Shown here piece after piece: positions 33,356 through 42,582 of a stretch of 64,000 bases of DNA; positions within the stretch are counted from its first letter, which is position 1, and every line of letters starts with the position of its first letter. The position numbers and the translations under genes are program-made. The notes beneath the pieces are model-generated. The model searched no databases. It worked only from the letters and a program-made list of their open reading frames with translations, and was not told the DNA's origin. This DNA comes from Streptomyces nymphaeiformis (GTDB taxonomy: Bacteria > Actinomycetota > Actinomycetes > Streptomycetales > Streptomycetaceae), in NCBI RefSeq assembly GCF_014203895.1, contig NZ_JACHJY010000003.1, positions 806,001-870,000 of the forward strand, in the 5' to 3' direction.

Positions 33356-33853
33356 ATGGCCGATTCTGTCGTACTGGACACGGTCGATCTGCACATTCTT
33401 CGCCTCCTGCAGAACGACGCCCGGAGCACCTACCGCGAACTCGCCGCCGAGGTCGGGGTCGCACCCTCCACCTGCCTCGACCGGGTGGCACGGCTGCGCC
33501 GCACCGGCGTGATCCTCGGACACCAGCTACGACTGGATCCGGCCAAACTCGGGCGCGGGCTCGAAGCACTGCTTCTGGTCCAGGTCCGCCCCCATCGGCG
33601 TGAACTGATCGGTCCGTTCGTCGACCGGATCCGGGCCCTCCCCGAGTCCCGGGCGCTGTTCCACCTCACCGGACCCGACGACTACCTGGTGCACGTGGCC
33701 GTGGCGGACCCCGCCGACCTGCAGCGTCTCGTCCTCGACGAGTTCACCTCGCGCCGCGAGGTGGCCCGCGTCGAGACGCGGCTGATCTTCCAGCAGTGGG
33801 AGTGCGGCCCGCTCCTGCCGCCCTCCTCGGGCCCCTCCTTGTCAGCCGACTGA
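33356..33853 (+). CDS. Lrp/AsnC-family regulator, probable regulator of the lyase
   Basis: 165 residues. N-terminal helix-turn-helix (LDTVDLHILRLLQNDARSTYRELAAEVGVAPSTCLDRVARLRRTGVI) and C-terminal RAM ligand domain (ALLLVQVRPHRRELIGPFVDRI, FHLTGPDDYLVHVAVAD). Lrp proteins sense amino acids and assemble as dimers to octamers. Placement opposite a methionine gamma-lyase-like gene suggests methionine or a related amino acid as signal. Confidence 0.92.
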   Translation: MADSVVLDTVDLHILRLLQNDARSTYRELAAEVGVAPSTCLDRVARLRRTGVILGHQLRLDPAKLGRGLEALLLVQVRPHRRELIGPFVDRIRALPESRALFHLTGPDDYLVHVAVADPADLQRLVLDEFTSRREVARVETRLIFQQWECGPLLPPSSGPSLSAD

Positions 33854-33902
33854 GGCCGGACGAGGGTGACGCGGGCCCGCCGGAGGCGCCAGGATGACCC
33901 CC

Positions 33903-35606
33903 ATGCCAGACACTTCCATCAGCCCGCTGCCCCGCCAGGTCGCCGACGACCACGTCGACGCACTCATCGCCCTCGACCCGATCACCGGTACGTACCTGGG
34001 AGTCAAGGAGAGCGCCGGACGGCTGCCGGACTTCTCGCCCGCCGGCCAGCGTGCGGTGGCCGACCTCGCCCGCCGCACGCTCGCGCGGCTCGACGAGGCC
34101 GAGCGGGCGCCGGGCGCGGACAGCGACGCCGAACGGCGCTGCGCGCGGCTCCTCCGGGAGCGGCTGACGGCGGAACTGGCCATGCACGAGGCCGAGGAGA
34201 ACCTCTGCACCGTCAGCAACATGCGCTCGCCCGCGCACAGCGTCCGCATCGTCTTCACCGTCATGCAGACGGAGACCGAGGAGGACTGGGAGGCGGTCGC
34301 CGACCGGCTGCGCGCGGTCCCGGCCGCGCTCGACGGCTACCGCGCCTCGCTCGCGCTCGGTCTGGAGCGCAAGCTCCACGGCGGGCCGCGCCCCACCGCC
34401 ACCTTCGTCGAGCAGCTCACCGAGTGGGCCGGCGGGGAGAACGGGAAGCTGGGCTGGTTCGAGGAGTTCGCCGCCGCCGGCCCCGCCGCGCTCCCCGAGG
34501 AGCTGCGGGCCGCGCTCGCGACGGCCGCGAAGGGCGCGACCGCGGCCGTCGGGGCGCTGCGGGACTGGATGCGCGACGTGTACGCACCGGCCGTCGCCGA
34601 CGCGCCGAACACGGTGGGCCGCGAGCGCTACCAGCGCTGGACCCGCTTCTTCAACGGCACCGACCTGGACCTCGACCAGGCGTACGCGTACGGCTGGACC
34701 GAGTACCACCGGCTCCTCGGCGAGATGCGGACCGAGGCCGAGCGGATCCTGCCCGGCGCGGGCCCCTGGGAGGCGCTCGCCCACCTCGACGAGCACGGCA
34801 CCCACATCGAGGGCGTGGAGGAGGTACGGGTCTGGCTCCAGGAGCTGATGGACCAGGCCATCGAGACGCTCGACGGCCGGCACTTCGAACTCGCCGAGCG
34901 GGTACGGCGGGTGGAGTCCCGGATCGCCCCGCCCGGCGGCGCCGCCGCGCCGTACTACACCGGCCCGTCCGAGGACTTCTCCCGCCCCGGCCGCACCTGG
35001 CTGCCCGTGGACGGCACGACCCGCTTCCCCGTGTACGACCTGGTGTCGACCTGGTACCACGAGGGCGTGCCCGGCCATCACCTGCAGCTCGCGCAGTGGG
35101 TGCACGTCGCCGACCGGCTCTCCCGCTACCAGGCGACCATCGGCAAGGTCAGCGCGAACTCGGAGGGCTGGGCGCTGTACGCGGAGCGCCTGATGGACGA
35201 GCTCGGCTTCCTGCCCGACGCGGAGCGGCGCCTCGGCTACCTCGACGGGCAGATGATGCGCGCGTGCCGGGTGATCGTGGACATCGGCATGCACCTCGGC
35301 CTGGAGATCCCCGCGGAGTCGCCCTTCCACCCGGGCGAGCGGTGGACGCCGGAGCTCGCGCAGGAGTTCTTCCAGCTGCACAGCAGCCGGCCGCCGTCCT
35401 TCGTGGAGAGCGAGATGACCCGCTACCTGTCGATGCCGGGCCAGGCGATCGGCTACAAGCTGGGCGAGCGCGCCTGGCTGCTCGGTCGCGCCAACGCGCG
35501 GGCCGCGCACGGCGACGCGTTCGACGCGAAGGCCTGGCACATGGCGGCCCTCTCCTTGGGCCCGCTGGGCCTGGACGACCTGGTGGACGAGATCTCCCGC
35601 CTCTGA
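33903..35606 (+). CDS. DUF885-family zinc metallopeptidase-like protein
   Basis: 567 residues, no signal peptide. Zinc site HEGVPGHHLQ at about residue 386 followed by GWALYAERLMDELGF, the paired motifs of DUF885 proteins, a gluzincin-like family of predicted carboxypeptidases or dipeptidases. The helical C-terminus ends with MPGQAIGYKLGERAWL, also typical. Substrate unknown. It is followed by GGATCC repeats. Confidence 0.88.
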   Translation: MPDTSISPLPRQVADDHVDALIALDPITGTYLGVKESAGRLPDFSPAGQRAVADLARRTLARLDEAERAPGADSDAERRCARLLRERLTAELAMHEAEENLCTVSNMRSPAHSVRIVFTVMQTETEEDWEAVADRLRAVPAALDGYRASLALGLERKLHGGPRPTATFVEQLTEWAGGENGKLGWFEEFAAAGPAALPEELRAALATAAKGATAAVGALRDWMRDVYAPAVADAPNTVGRERYQRWTRFFNGTDLDLDQAYAYGWTEYHRLLGEMRTEAERILPGAGPWEALAHLDEHGTHIEGVEEVRVWLQELMDQAIETLDGRHFELAERVRRVESRIAPPGGAAAPYYTGPSEDFSRPGRTWLPVDGTTRFPVYDLVSTWYHEGVPGHHLQLAQWVHVADRLSRYQATIGKVSANSEGWALYAERLMDELGFLPDAERRLGYLDGQMMRACRVIVDIGMHLGLEIPAESPFHPGERWTPELAQEFFQLHSSRPPSFVESEMTRYLSMPGQAIGYKLGERAWLLGRANARAAHGDAFDAKAWHMAALSLGPLGLDDLVDEISRL

Positions 35607-35613
35607 GGTCTCC

Positions 35614-35681
35614 GTATCCGGGATATCGGATCCAGTATCCGGGATATCGGATCCGAATCTTGGATCCGAATCTTGGATCCG
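35614..35681. repeat. GGATCC-type tandem repeats (2 x 21 bp + 2 x 13 bp)
   Basis: Two 21-base units of the form GTATCCGGGATATCGGATCC plus one base (35614-35634, 35635-35655), then two exact 13-base units AATCTTGGATCCG (35656-35668, 35669-35681). They share the TGGATCC core with the array at 25827. They lie between the DUF885 gene and an Lrp-type regulator. Confidence 0.9.
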
Positions 35682-35711
35682 ATGCCCCGGCTCCGGCGTC
35701 TCCGATGGCGA

Positions 35712-35747
35712 GAATCCCCGGTCGATCGCTTGATCGGCCGGGGATTC
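35712..35747. promoter_or_regulatory. 16-bp inverted repeat upstream of the second Lrp gene
   Basis: GAATCCCCGGTCGATC (35712-35727), loop GCTT, GATCGGCCGGGGATTC (35732-35747); one mismatch. It ends 18 bases before the Lrp start codon. It could terminate the DUF885 transcript or be the Lrp operator. Confidence 0.6.
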
Positions 35748-35765
35748 CCCCGCAGGATCTCTCCC

Positions 35766-36215
35766 ATGAGCACCGATTACGCACCCGACGCCACCGACTG
35801 GCGCATCCTCGAAGCGCTCCAGTCCGAGGGCCGTGCCAGCTTCGCCGAGCTCGCCCGCGCCGTGTCGATGTCGCCGTCCGCGGTGACCGAGCGGGTGCGG
35901 CGCCTGGAGGACGCCGGGGTGATCACCGGGTACACGGCGATCGTCGACCAGGACCGCCTCGGCCTGCCCATCCTCGCCTTCGTACGGCTGCGCTACCCGC
36001 ACGGCAACTACAAGCCGTTCCACGACCTGCTGGACACCACGCCCGAGGTCCTCGAAGCGCACCACGTCACCGGCGACGACTGCTTCGTCCTCAAGGTCGC
36101 CGCCCGCTCCATGAAGCACCTGGAGGGGATCAGCGGGAAGATCGCCACGCTCGGCGCGGTGACCACCAGCGTCGTCTACTCCTCGCCGCTGCCCCGGCGT
36201 TCCCTCAGCCGCTGA
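35766..36215 (+). CDS. Lrp/AsnC-family regulator
   Basis: 149 residues from an ATG. Helix-turn-helix ATDWRILEALQSEGRASFAELARAVSMSPSAVTERVRRLEDAGVITGYTAIVD, RAM domain with FVRLRYPHGNYKPFHDLLDTTPEVLEAHHVTGDDCFVLKVAARSM. No amino-acid enzyme or transporter lies next to it, so the target is open. Its 3' end overlaps the convergent sbcC stop region by 11 bases. Confidence 0.92.
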   Translation: MSTDYAPDATDWRILEALQSEGRASFAELARAVSMSPSAVTERVRRLEDAGVITGYTAIVDQDRLGLPILAFVRLRYPHGNYKPFHDLLDTTPEVLEAHHVTGDDCFVLKVAARSMKHLEGISGKIATLGAVTTSVVYSSPLPRRSLSR

Positions 36216-39200
36216 GCGCGTCCGCGCCGGTCCGCAGCCGCACGGCCGAGCCCTGGCGCGCCTTGACCACCTCCAGCTGGGCGGGGATCCGGCGGCGCAG
36301 GTCGCCGACGTGGCTGACGATGCCGACGCTGCGGTCCCGTTCGCGCAGCGAGTCCAGGACGTCGAGGACCTCGTCGAGGGTCTGCTCGTCGAGGCTGCCG
36401 AAGCCCTCGTCGATGAAGAGGGTGTCGAGCCTGACCCCGCCGGCCTCGTCGGTGACGACGTCGGCGAGGCCGAGGGCGAGCGCGAGGGAGGCGAAGAAGG
36501 TCTCGCCGCCGGAGAGCGTGGCCGTGTCGCGTTCGTTGCCCGTCCAGGCGTCGACGACGTGCAGTCCGAGGCCGGACCGCTTGCCGCCGGAGCGCGCGTC
36601 GGAGTGGACCAGGGTGTAGCGGCCCGAGGACATGCGCTGGAGGCGGGCGCTCGCGGCCGCCGCGACCTGTTCGAGCCGGGCGGCGAGGACGTACGACTCC
36701 AGGCGCATCCGGCGCTCGTTCTCCGCGGAGGTGCCGGCGGTGAGGGCGGCGAGCCGGGCCACCCGGTCGTACTCCTCGCGCAGCGGGCCCAGGCGGCGGA
36801 CCTCGGTGGCGGCCTGCCGGGAGAGTCCGGCGAGTCCGGTGGCCCGCTCGCGGGCGGCGGAGAGGGCGGAGTCGGCCTCGCGGAGGGCGCGTTCGGCCGC
36901 GGCGTGCGCGGCCGCCGCGCCGGCGGGGTCGGCGGGCGGCCGGGCGGCGGCCTCGGCCGTGCCGGGCTCGGCGAGCCGGTCCGCGACGGCGGCGGCCTCC
37001 GCCTGCCAGGCGTCGACGCGCTGCTGGAGGTCGCGGCGCTCACGCTCGTCGAGGACGGCGCCGGCGGCCTCGGCCGGGGTGGCGAAGCCCGCGCGGTAGG
37101 CGGCGTCGGCGAGCCGGTCGTCGGCCTCCTTGAGGCGCTGGGCGGCGAGTTCGGCGGTGTGTACGGCCCCGGCGGCGTGGGCCAGGAGCGCGATCCGCCG
37201 CTCGAGGAGGGCCGCGTGTTCGGCCACGCTGGCGAACACGCCGCGTCCCCGGGCGAGTTCCTCGTCGAGCGCGGACTGCTCCCGCTCCAGGGCCTCGCGC
37301 CGCGAGGTCCGCGCGGCGACCCGCCGCTCGGCCTCCCGCTGGGCGCCCACCCGCTCCTCGTGTTCCCGCTCGGCTCGCGCGAGCGCCTCCCGCGCGCTGT
37401 GCGTCTGCCCGGCGAGGGCGTGCACCTCGGCGTGCAGCCGGGCCAACTCGTCTGCTTCGTCGGCGAGTTCGGCGACGGTGGGCTCGGGCGACTCGGGCCC
37501 GTCCTGCACCTCCGTACGTGCCGCGGACCAGGACTCGCGGGTGACGGCCAGTTCGCGTTCGGCACCCGTGCGGGTCTCCTCGGCGCGGGTGTAGGCCGCA
37601 TAGGCGGCGTCCTCGGTGGCGCGGTCGACGTGGTCGGCGGTGGTGCGGGCGGGGGCGGGGTGGGCGGTGGAGCCGCAGACCTGGCAGGGGTCGCCCGGGG
37701 TGAGCGTGACGGCGAGTTCGGCGGCGATGCCCTCCAGGCGGCGGGACTTGACGTCGAGCCAGGTCTCGTGGGCCGCGTTGCGCCGCTCGCGGGCCTCCGC
37801 GAGACGCGCCTCGGCCACCCGGGTGCCCTCGGCGAGGGCGTCGCGGCGGCGGGCCGCGGCGAGCCGGCGGCGGGCGGGATCGAGGCGGCCCGCGAGGTGC
37901 TCGGCGCGGGCGGCGGCGTCGCGGGCGGCCTCGACGCGTTCGGCGAGGGCCGTGCGGCGCGGTTCCCAGCCCGCGAGCCAGTCGGCCGCGTCCCGGAGGG
38001 CGTCCTCGTCGGCGCGCGCCTCCCGGGCGAGGACGGCGCGTTCCTCGGCGACGGCGGCGGCCCGGTGCTCGGCGCGGCGGGCGGCTTCGAGGCCGCCGAG
38101 CTCCTCGCGCAGCCGGTGTTCGCGGGCGGAGAGCTGCTCGGCGCCGTGGTCGGCGAGGCTGGGGGGCAGCTGGGCGAGCGCACGCTCCCGGGCGCTCTGC
38201 GCGGTGGTGTGTTCGCGCTCGGCGTCCCGGCGCAGGCCGAGCGCGGGGGCCACCCGGTCGGCCTTGAGGCCGCGGTCGAGGGTGGCCTGGAGGCGGTCGC
38301 GCTCGGGGGTCTGTTCGGTGAGCCGCTCGCGGCGCCGAAGGGCGTCGGCGTGCCGGGCCTGCCGGGCGGCGAGGTCGTTCTCCGCGTCGAGGGCGGCCCG
38401 CGTGGAGGCCTGCCCCGCCTCGGCCGCGGTGAGGCGGACGCCGGCGATGTCGAGGGCCTCGCGGGCCTCGGTGCGGGCGACGGCGGCCCAGGTGAGGACG
38501 GACTCGGCGAGCCCGGGGTCGCCGGGCCGGCCCTCGACGGGGGTGCGGGCGGCGTCGAGGCCGCCGGCGGCCTGGGTCATGCGGTGGGCGAGGGTGAGCA
38601 GCCGTGCGTCCCCGTCCTCGACCTGCTGCTGTGCGGCGCGTCGCAGTTCGGCGAGGCGTTCCTCGACGGCGGCGAAGCGGCGGGTGTCGAAGAGGCGGCC
38701 GAGGAGCTTGCCCCGGGCCTCGGCGTCGGCGCGCAGGAAGCGGGCGAAGTCTCCCTGCGGGAGGAGGACGACCTGGCAGAACTGTTCGCGGCTCATGCCG
38801 ACGAGCTGGGTGATCTCCTCTCCGATCTCCTGGTGGGAGCGGCTGAGGCCGGCCCACTCGCCGGTGGCCGGGTCGTACTGCCGGAGCCAGGTCTGGGCCT
38901 TCTCGGTGGTGAAGCCGCCGCCGCGCTTCTTGGGCCGCTGCTGGGCCGGGCGGCGGGTGATCTCCAGGCGCCGGTCCCCCGCGGTCAGTTCGAGCAGGAC
39001 CTCGGTGTACGTGCCGACGGGCGCGTGGTCACTGCGCAGGGAGGTGCCGGGGTTCTGGCGGACGCCGGGCACGCTCCCGTACAGGGCGAAGCAGACGGCG
39101 TCGAGGACGGAGGTCTTGCCGGCGCCGGTCGGCCCGTGGAGGAGGAAGAGCCCGGCGGAGGACAGGGCGTCGAAGTCGACCTTCTGCGTGGTGCCGAACG

Positions 39201-39237
39201 GCCCGAATGCCGTGATCTCCAGGCGGTGCAACCTCAT
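36205..39237 (-). CDS. sbcC: SbcC-type exonuclease ATPase subunit
   Basis: 1010-residue SMC-like ATPase of the SbcCD (Mre11-Rad50) complex, which cuts DNA hairpins and processes ends. Walker A HGPTGAGKTSVLD at about residues 35-47, Q-loop VVLLPQGDFARFLRA, two long Ala/Arg/Glu-rich coiled-coil arms, zinc hook CQVC near residue 520, ABC signature TLSGGETFFASLALALGL and Walker B DTLFIDEGFGSLD near the C-terminus. Start ATG 39237 overlaps the sbcD stop as ATGA. Full length and intact. Confidence 0.95.
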   Translation of the reverse strand: MRLHRLEITAFGPFGTTQKVDFDALSSAGLFLLHGPTGAGKTSVLDAVCFALYGSVPGVRQNPGTSLRSDHAPVGTYTEVLLELTAGDRRLEITRRPAQQRPKKRGGGFTTEKAQTWLRQYDPATGEWAGLSRSHQEIGEEITQLVGMSREQFCQVVLLPQGDFARFLRADAEARGKLLGRLFDTRRFAAVEERLAELRRAAQQQVEDGDARLLTLAHRMTQAAGGLDAARTPVEGRPGDPGLAESVLTWAAVARTEAREALDIAGVRLTAAEAGQASTRAALDAENDLAARQARHADALRRRERLTEQTPERDRLQATLDRGLKADRVAPALGLRRDAEREHTTAQSARERALAQLPPSLADHGAEQLSAREHRLREELGGLEAARRAEHRAAAVAEERAVLAREARADEDALRDAADWLAGWEPRRTALAERVEAARDAAARAEHLAGRLDPARRRLAAARRRDALAEGTRVAEARLAEARERRNAAHETWLDVKSRRLEGIAAELAVTLTPGDPCQVCGSTAHPAPARTTADHVDRATEDAAYAAYTRAEETRTGAERELAVTRESWSAARTEVQDGPESPEPTVAELADEADELARLHAEVHALAGQTHSAREALARAEREHEERVGAQREAERRVAARTSRREALEREQSALDEELARGRGVFASVAEHAALLERRIALLAHAAGAVHTAELAAQRLKEADDRLADAAYRAGFATPAEAAGAVLDERERRDLQQRVDAWQAEAAAVADRLAEPGTAEAAARPPADPAGAAAAHAAAERALREADSALSAARERATGLAGLSRQAATEVRRLGPLREEYDRVARLAALTAGTSAENERRMRLESYVLAARLEQVAAAASARLQRMSSGRYTLVHSDARSGGKRSGLGLHVVDAWTGNERDTATLSGGETFFASLALALGLADVVTDEAGGVRLDTLFIDEGFGSLDEQTLDEVLDVLDSLRERDRSVGIVSHVGDLRRRIPAQLEVVKARQGSAVRLRTGADALSG

Positions 39238-40403
39238 CGGCCCACCTCGCGCTCGGCCGCGTCGACGCGGACGTCGTCGAAGGCGCCGTACAGGACGGAC
39301 CGTTCGGCGCCGTCGAGGGCGGCGCCGCCACGCACATGGGCCACGAAGTCCTCCGCGATCTGCTGGTCGCTGCGGTCCCGGAGCCGCTGGGCGTAGGAGG
39401 CGCCCTGGTCGTCGCCGGTCCGCTCGGGGTCGAAGACCAGGTTGAGGGCGTGGGGGAAGCGTTCGGTGAGCCGGGCCATGGGCTCGGCGGGGCGCACGGG
39501 GTCGGTGAGGGTGGCCTCGACCCAGGACTGCTCGTGCGGGGCGAGCGCCGGGTCGGCGAGGAGGTCGTCGAGCCGGCCCCTGATCCGGGCGAGGGGGCGC
39601 GGGACGGGGCAGTCGAGGCGTACGTCGGCGGTGATCGTCCCGTTCTCGCCGAGGTCGATCAGCCACATGGTCTTGCGGTGGTCGGCCTCGGAGAAGGAGT
39701 AGGCGAGCGGGGAGCCGGAGTAGCGGACGCGGGGGGTGAGGGTCTGGCTGCCGTGGAGGTGGCCGAGGGCGACGTAGTCGACGCCGTCGAAGATCCCGGT
39801 GGGGACGGCGGCGACGCCGCCGACCGTGATGTCCCGCTCGCTGTCGCTCGGCGCGCCGCCCGCGACGAAGGCGTGGGCGAGGACGACGGAGCGGGTGCCG
39901 GCGGGCCGCGTGGCGAGGTCGGCGCGGACGCGGTCCATGGCGGCGGCGAGGACGGCCTCGTGGCCGGCCTTCTCGGCGCCGAGGCGCTCGCGGACGAGCG
40001 CGGGTTCCAGGTAGGGCAGGCCGTAGAGGGCGACCTCGCCGTGGGGGTCGGTCAGGACGACGGGGGTGCCGATGCCGTCGGGGTCGGTACGGAGGTGGAT
40101 CCCGGCGCGTTCGATGAGTCCGGCGCCGACGCCGAGCCGCCGGGCGGAGTCGTGGTTGCCCGAGATCATGACGGTGGGCACGCCGGCCTCGGCGAGGCGG
40201 TGCAGCGCGGTGTCGAACAGCTCGACGGCGGGCAGCGGCGGCACGGCCCGGTCGTAGACGTCACCGGCGACCAGGACGGCGTCCACGTCGTGCGCGTGGA
40301 CGGTCGCCACGAGGTGGTCGAGGAAGGCGGCCTGGGCGTCGAGGAGGCCGACGCGGTGGAAGGACCGGCCGAGGTGCCAGTCCGAGGTGTGCAGGAGCCT
40401 CAC
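39234..40403 (-). CDS. sbcD: SbcD-type nuclease subunit
   Basis: 389 residues from GTG 40403 (VRLLHTSDWHLGRSF). Phosphoesterase motifs HTSDWHLG, VAGDVYDRAVPP, ISGNHDSARRL, HAFVAGG and ALGHLHGSQ supply the two-metal Mre11-type active site. The C-terminal part is the capping domain (VEATLTDPVRPAEPMARL). It is coupled to sbcC by a 4-base overlap. The 264 bases upstream are non-coding. Confidence 0.95.
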   Translation of the reverse strand: MRLLHTSDWHLGRSFHRVGLLDAQAAFLDHLVATVHAHDVDAVLVAGDVYDRAVPPLPAVELFDTALHRLAEAGVPTVMISGNHDSARRLGVGAGLIERAGIHLRTDPDGIGTPVVLTDPHGEVALYGLPYLEPALVRERLGAEKAGHEAVLAAAMDRVRADLATRPAGTRSVVLAHAFVAGGAPSDSERDITVGGVAAVPTGIFDGVDYVALGHLHGSQTLTPRVRYSGSPLAYSFSEADHRKTMWLIDLGENGTITADVRLDCPVPRPLARIRGRLDDLLADPALAPHEQSWVEATLTDPVRPAEPMARLTERFPHALNLVFDPERTGDDQGASYAQRLRDRSDQQIAEDFVAHVRGGAALDGAERSVLYGAFDDVRVDAAEREVGR

Positions 40404-40667
40404 GATGCCGTCCCACCCCGCATGTGCCCCGCTCCTCGCCGCCGGTTCCCGTTCGTGTGCGCCCACCACGCTATCCCGAGCGGGGGTGTGGGGAGGGCCT
40501 CACGGGTGGGGCTCCCCTGGCGGGGTGTCACGGACGGGGCTCCACGGGAGCGGACGCCACGGGCGGGGGCGTCACCGAGGGCTCGCCCGTGTGAGGCGCG
40601 TCACCTGCGACGTGTCACGCGCGCGTACATCTCGCCGCGCCACGCGTCACCCGTCACAGGTCACCCG
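40404..40667. other. intergenic region with GTCAC-rich short repeats
   Basis: No gene is supported. The left part should hold the sbcDC promoter. The right part has irregular repeats of CACGGGYGGGG style (40500-40580) and of GTCACC/GTCACG (40595-40680), the latter running into the end of the YigZ gene. Confidence 0.5.
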
Positions 40668-41294
40668 TCACGCGTCCCCGTACGCCTCGCCGCCGAGTTC
40701 GAAGGAGGCCGTTCCCGCCGTGGCGTCGGCGAGCCAGCCGCGGAAGGCGGGGACGTCCGCGTCGGGGAGACCGATCTCGATCGTGACGGCGTCGGCGTAC
40801 CGCACCTCGCGGACGGCGCGGCCGGTGGCCCGCAGGTCGTTCTCCAGCTTGCCGGCGCGCTGGTGGTCGACGGTGACGGTGGCGAGCCGGAAGCGCTGCC
40901 GGGTGACGGTGCCGAGGGCGTCGAGCGCCTCGCCGACCACCCCGCCGTACGCGCGGATCAGGCCGCCCGCACCGAGCTTCACGCCGCCGTAGTAGCGGGT
41001 GACGACGGCGGCGACGTACCGCATCTCGCGGCGCAGCAGCATCTGGAGCATGGGGACGCCGGCGGTGCCGCCGGGCTCGCCGTCGTCGCTCGCCTTCTGC
41101 ACGGAGGCGTCGGCGCCGAGGACGTACGCGAAGCAGTTGTGGGTGGCGGTCGGGTGCTCCCTGCGGATCCGGGCGACGAACTCCTGCGCCTCCCGCTCGT
41201 CGGCGACGGGTGCGAGCGCGCAGAGGAAGCGCGAGCGGTTGATCTCGGTCTCGTGCACGCCCTCACGGGCCAGAGTGCGGTACTGCTCCTGCAT
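40668..41294 (-). CDS. YigZ/IMPACT-family protein
   Basis: 208 residues. UPF0029 N-terminal domain with EINRSRFLCALAPVADEREAQEFVARIRREHPTATHNCFAYVLG, SDDGEPGGTAGVPMLQMLLRR and VVTRYYGGVKLGAGGLIRAY, all diagnostic, followed by a DUF1949-like C-terminal domain. Relatives bind ribosome-associated factors or RNA; the bacterial role is unsettled. The C-terminal residues lie in the GTCAC-repeat region. Confidence 0.92.
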   Translation of the reverse strand: MQEQYRTLAREGVHETEINRSRFLCALAPVADEREAQEFVARIRREHPTATHNCFAYVLGADASVQKASDDGEPGGTAGVPMLQMLLRREMRYVAAVVTRYYGGVKLGAGGLIRAYGGVVGEALDALGTVTRQRFRLATVTVDHQRAGKLENDLRATGRAVREVRYADAVTIEIGLPDADVPAFRGWLADATAGTASFELGGEAYGDA

Positions 41295-41448
41295 CCGACC
41301 AGCCTACGTTCCGCCGGGCCCGGCCTGATCGGCAAGGCACTCCCTAGGGGAGATCTCAGGGCCGCGCGGTGGCGCGGGCGGGAATCACGGCTCGGCGCGG
41401 CTCGTTCCACTCGCAGACGGGCCGCGCCCACGAAAGGCAGCAGAAGCG

Positions 41449-41889
41449 ATGAGCGTAGACACCACGACCACGGACCCCACCGCGTACTCCGCGTCGGAGA
41501 CGGTGCGGCGGATCCTGACGTCCACGGGCGACACCTGGGCGGTGGTCGGCCTCTCGTCGAACCGGGGCCGTGCCGCGTACGGGGTGGCGGCCGTCCTCCA
41601 GCGCTTCGGGAAGCGGATCGTGCCGGTGCACCCGAAGGCGGAGACGGTCCACGGCGAGCAGGGGTACGCCTCGCTGGCCGACATCCCGTTCCCGGTGGAC
41701 GTCGTGGACGTCTTCGTGAACAGCGAGCTGGCGGGGGCCGTCGCCGACGAGGCCGTCGCGATCGGCGCCAAGGCGGTCTGGTTCCAGCTGGACGTCATCG
41801 ACGAGGACGCGTTCGCCCGCACCCGTGAGGCGGGGCTCGACATGGTCATGGACCGCTGCCCCGCGATCGAGATACCCCGCCTGGGCTGA
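41449..41889 (+). CDS. CoA-binding (Rossmann) domain protein
   Basis: 146 residues, a single CoA_binding_2 domain: TWAVVGLSSNRGRAAYGVAAVLQRFGKRIVPVHPKAE, then VDVVDVFVNSELAGAVADEAVAIGAKAVWFQ and a C-terminal DRCPAIEIPRL. Relatives bind CoA. Its role is unknown. AAAGGCAGCAGAAGCG precedes the ATG. Confidence 0.9.
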   Translation: MSVDTTTTDPTAYSASETVRRILTSTGDTWAVVGLSSNRGRAAYGVAAVLQRFGKRIVPVHPKAETVHGEQGYASLADIPFPVDVVDVFVNSELAGAVADEAVAIGAKAVWFQLDVIDEDAFARTREAGLDMVMDRCPAIEIPRLG

Positions 41890-41974
41890 GCCGCGGGCCG
41901 GGTCCTGGGCGGGGCGCTCGGCCCCGCCCTCACCCGACGCTCGGCCCCGTTCTCACCGACGGTCGGCCCCCTCC

Positions 41975-42538
41975 TCACCCGACGGGGACGCCGAGGCCCT
42001 CCAGGACGACGGCGCCGGGGAGTTGGGCGAAGGCCTTGCCGGGGAGGATGAGCTTGCCCCGGCGGCGGCCGCTGCCGATGAGGACCCATTCGGTGTCGAC
42101 GACGGCGGCGTCGACGAGGAGGGGCCAGTCGGCCGGGAGGCCGACGGGGGTGATCCCGCCGTACTCCATGCCGGTCTCGCCGGTCGCGGTGTCCATCGGA
42201 GCGAACGAGGCCTTGCGGGCGCCGAGGTGCTTGCGGACGAGGCCGTTGACGTCGACCCGGGTCGCCGACTTCACGAGGCACGCGGCGAGGGTGGTCGTCT
42301 CGCCGCGCCTGCCCGCCACGACCACGCAGTTGGCGGACGCGTCGAGGAGGTCGGGCCCGTGGTGCTCGACGAAGACGGCCGTGTCGGCGATGTCCGGGTC
42401 GGTGTCCACGTACAGCACCTGGTCGGCCGTGACGGGCCCCGTCCAGGCGCGGACGGCTGCCGCGACGGGGGCGGTCAGGAGGTCGAGGCAGTCGGGGGCG
42501 GGCCGGGCGTCTACGAAGTCTCCGATGGGTGCGCGCAT
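41975..42538 (-). CDS. YbaK/ProX-type aminoacyl-tRNA deacylase-like protein
   Basis: 187 residues (MRAPIGDFVDARPAPDCLDLL). The YbaK/EbsC fold is indicated by NCVVVAGRRGETTTLAACLVKSATRVDVNGLVRKHLGARKASFAPMDTATGETGMEYGGITPVGLP, a standard segment for this trans-editing family, which removes mischarged amino acids from tRNA. Substrate specificity cannot be read. It follows the XRE-cupin gene by 44 bases and may be in the same unit. Confidence 0.9.
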   Translation of the reverse strand: MRAPIGDFVDARPAPDCLDLLTAPVAAAVRAWTGPVTADQVLYVDTDPDIADTAVFVEHHGPDLLDASANCVVVAGRRGETTTLAACLVKSATRVDVNGLVRKHLGARKASFAPMDTATGETGMEYGGITPVGLPADWPLLVDAAVVDTEWVLIGSGRRRGKLILPGKAFAQLPGAVVLEGLGVPVG

Positions 42539-42582
42539 ACGCCTCACGCTAACAACCGCCGCCCGGGGAAGGGGCATCCGTC

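Noticed and set aside
33744-38183. A 1479-codon open frame on the minus strand, and many other frames over 500 codons
   Set aside because: It runs across four genes on both strands and has an arginine/proline-rich composition typical of off-frame translation of GC-rich DNA. The real genes there (Lrp, DUF885, Lrp, SbcC) have clear families.
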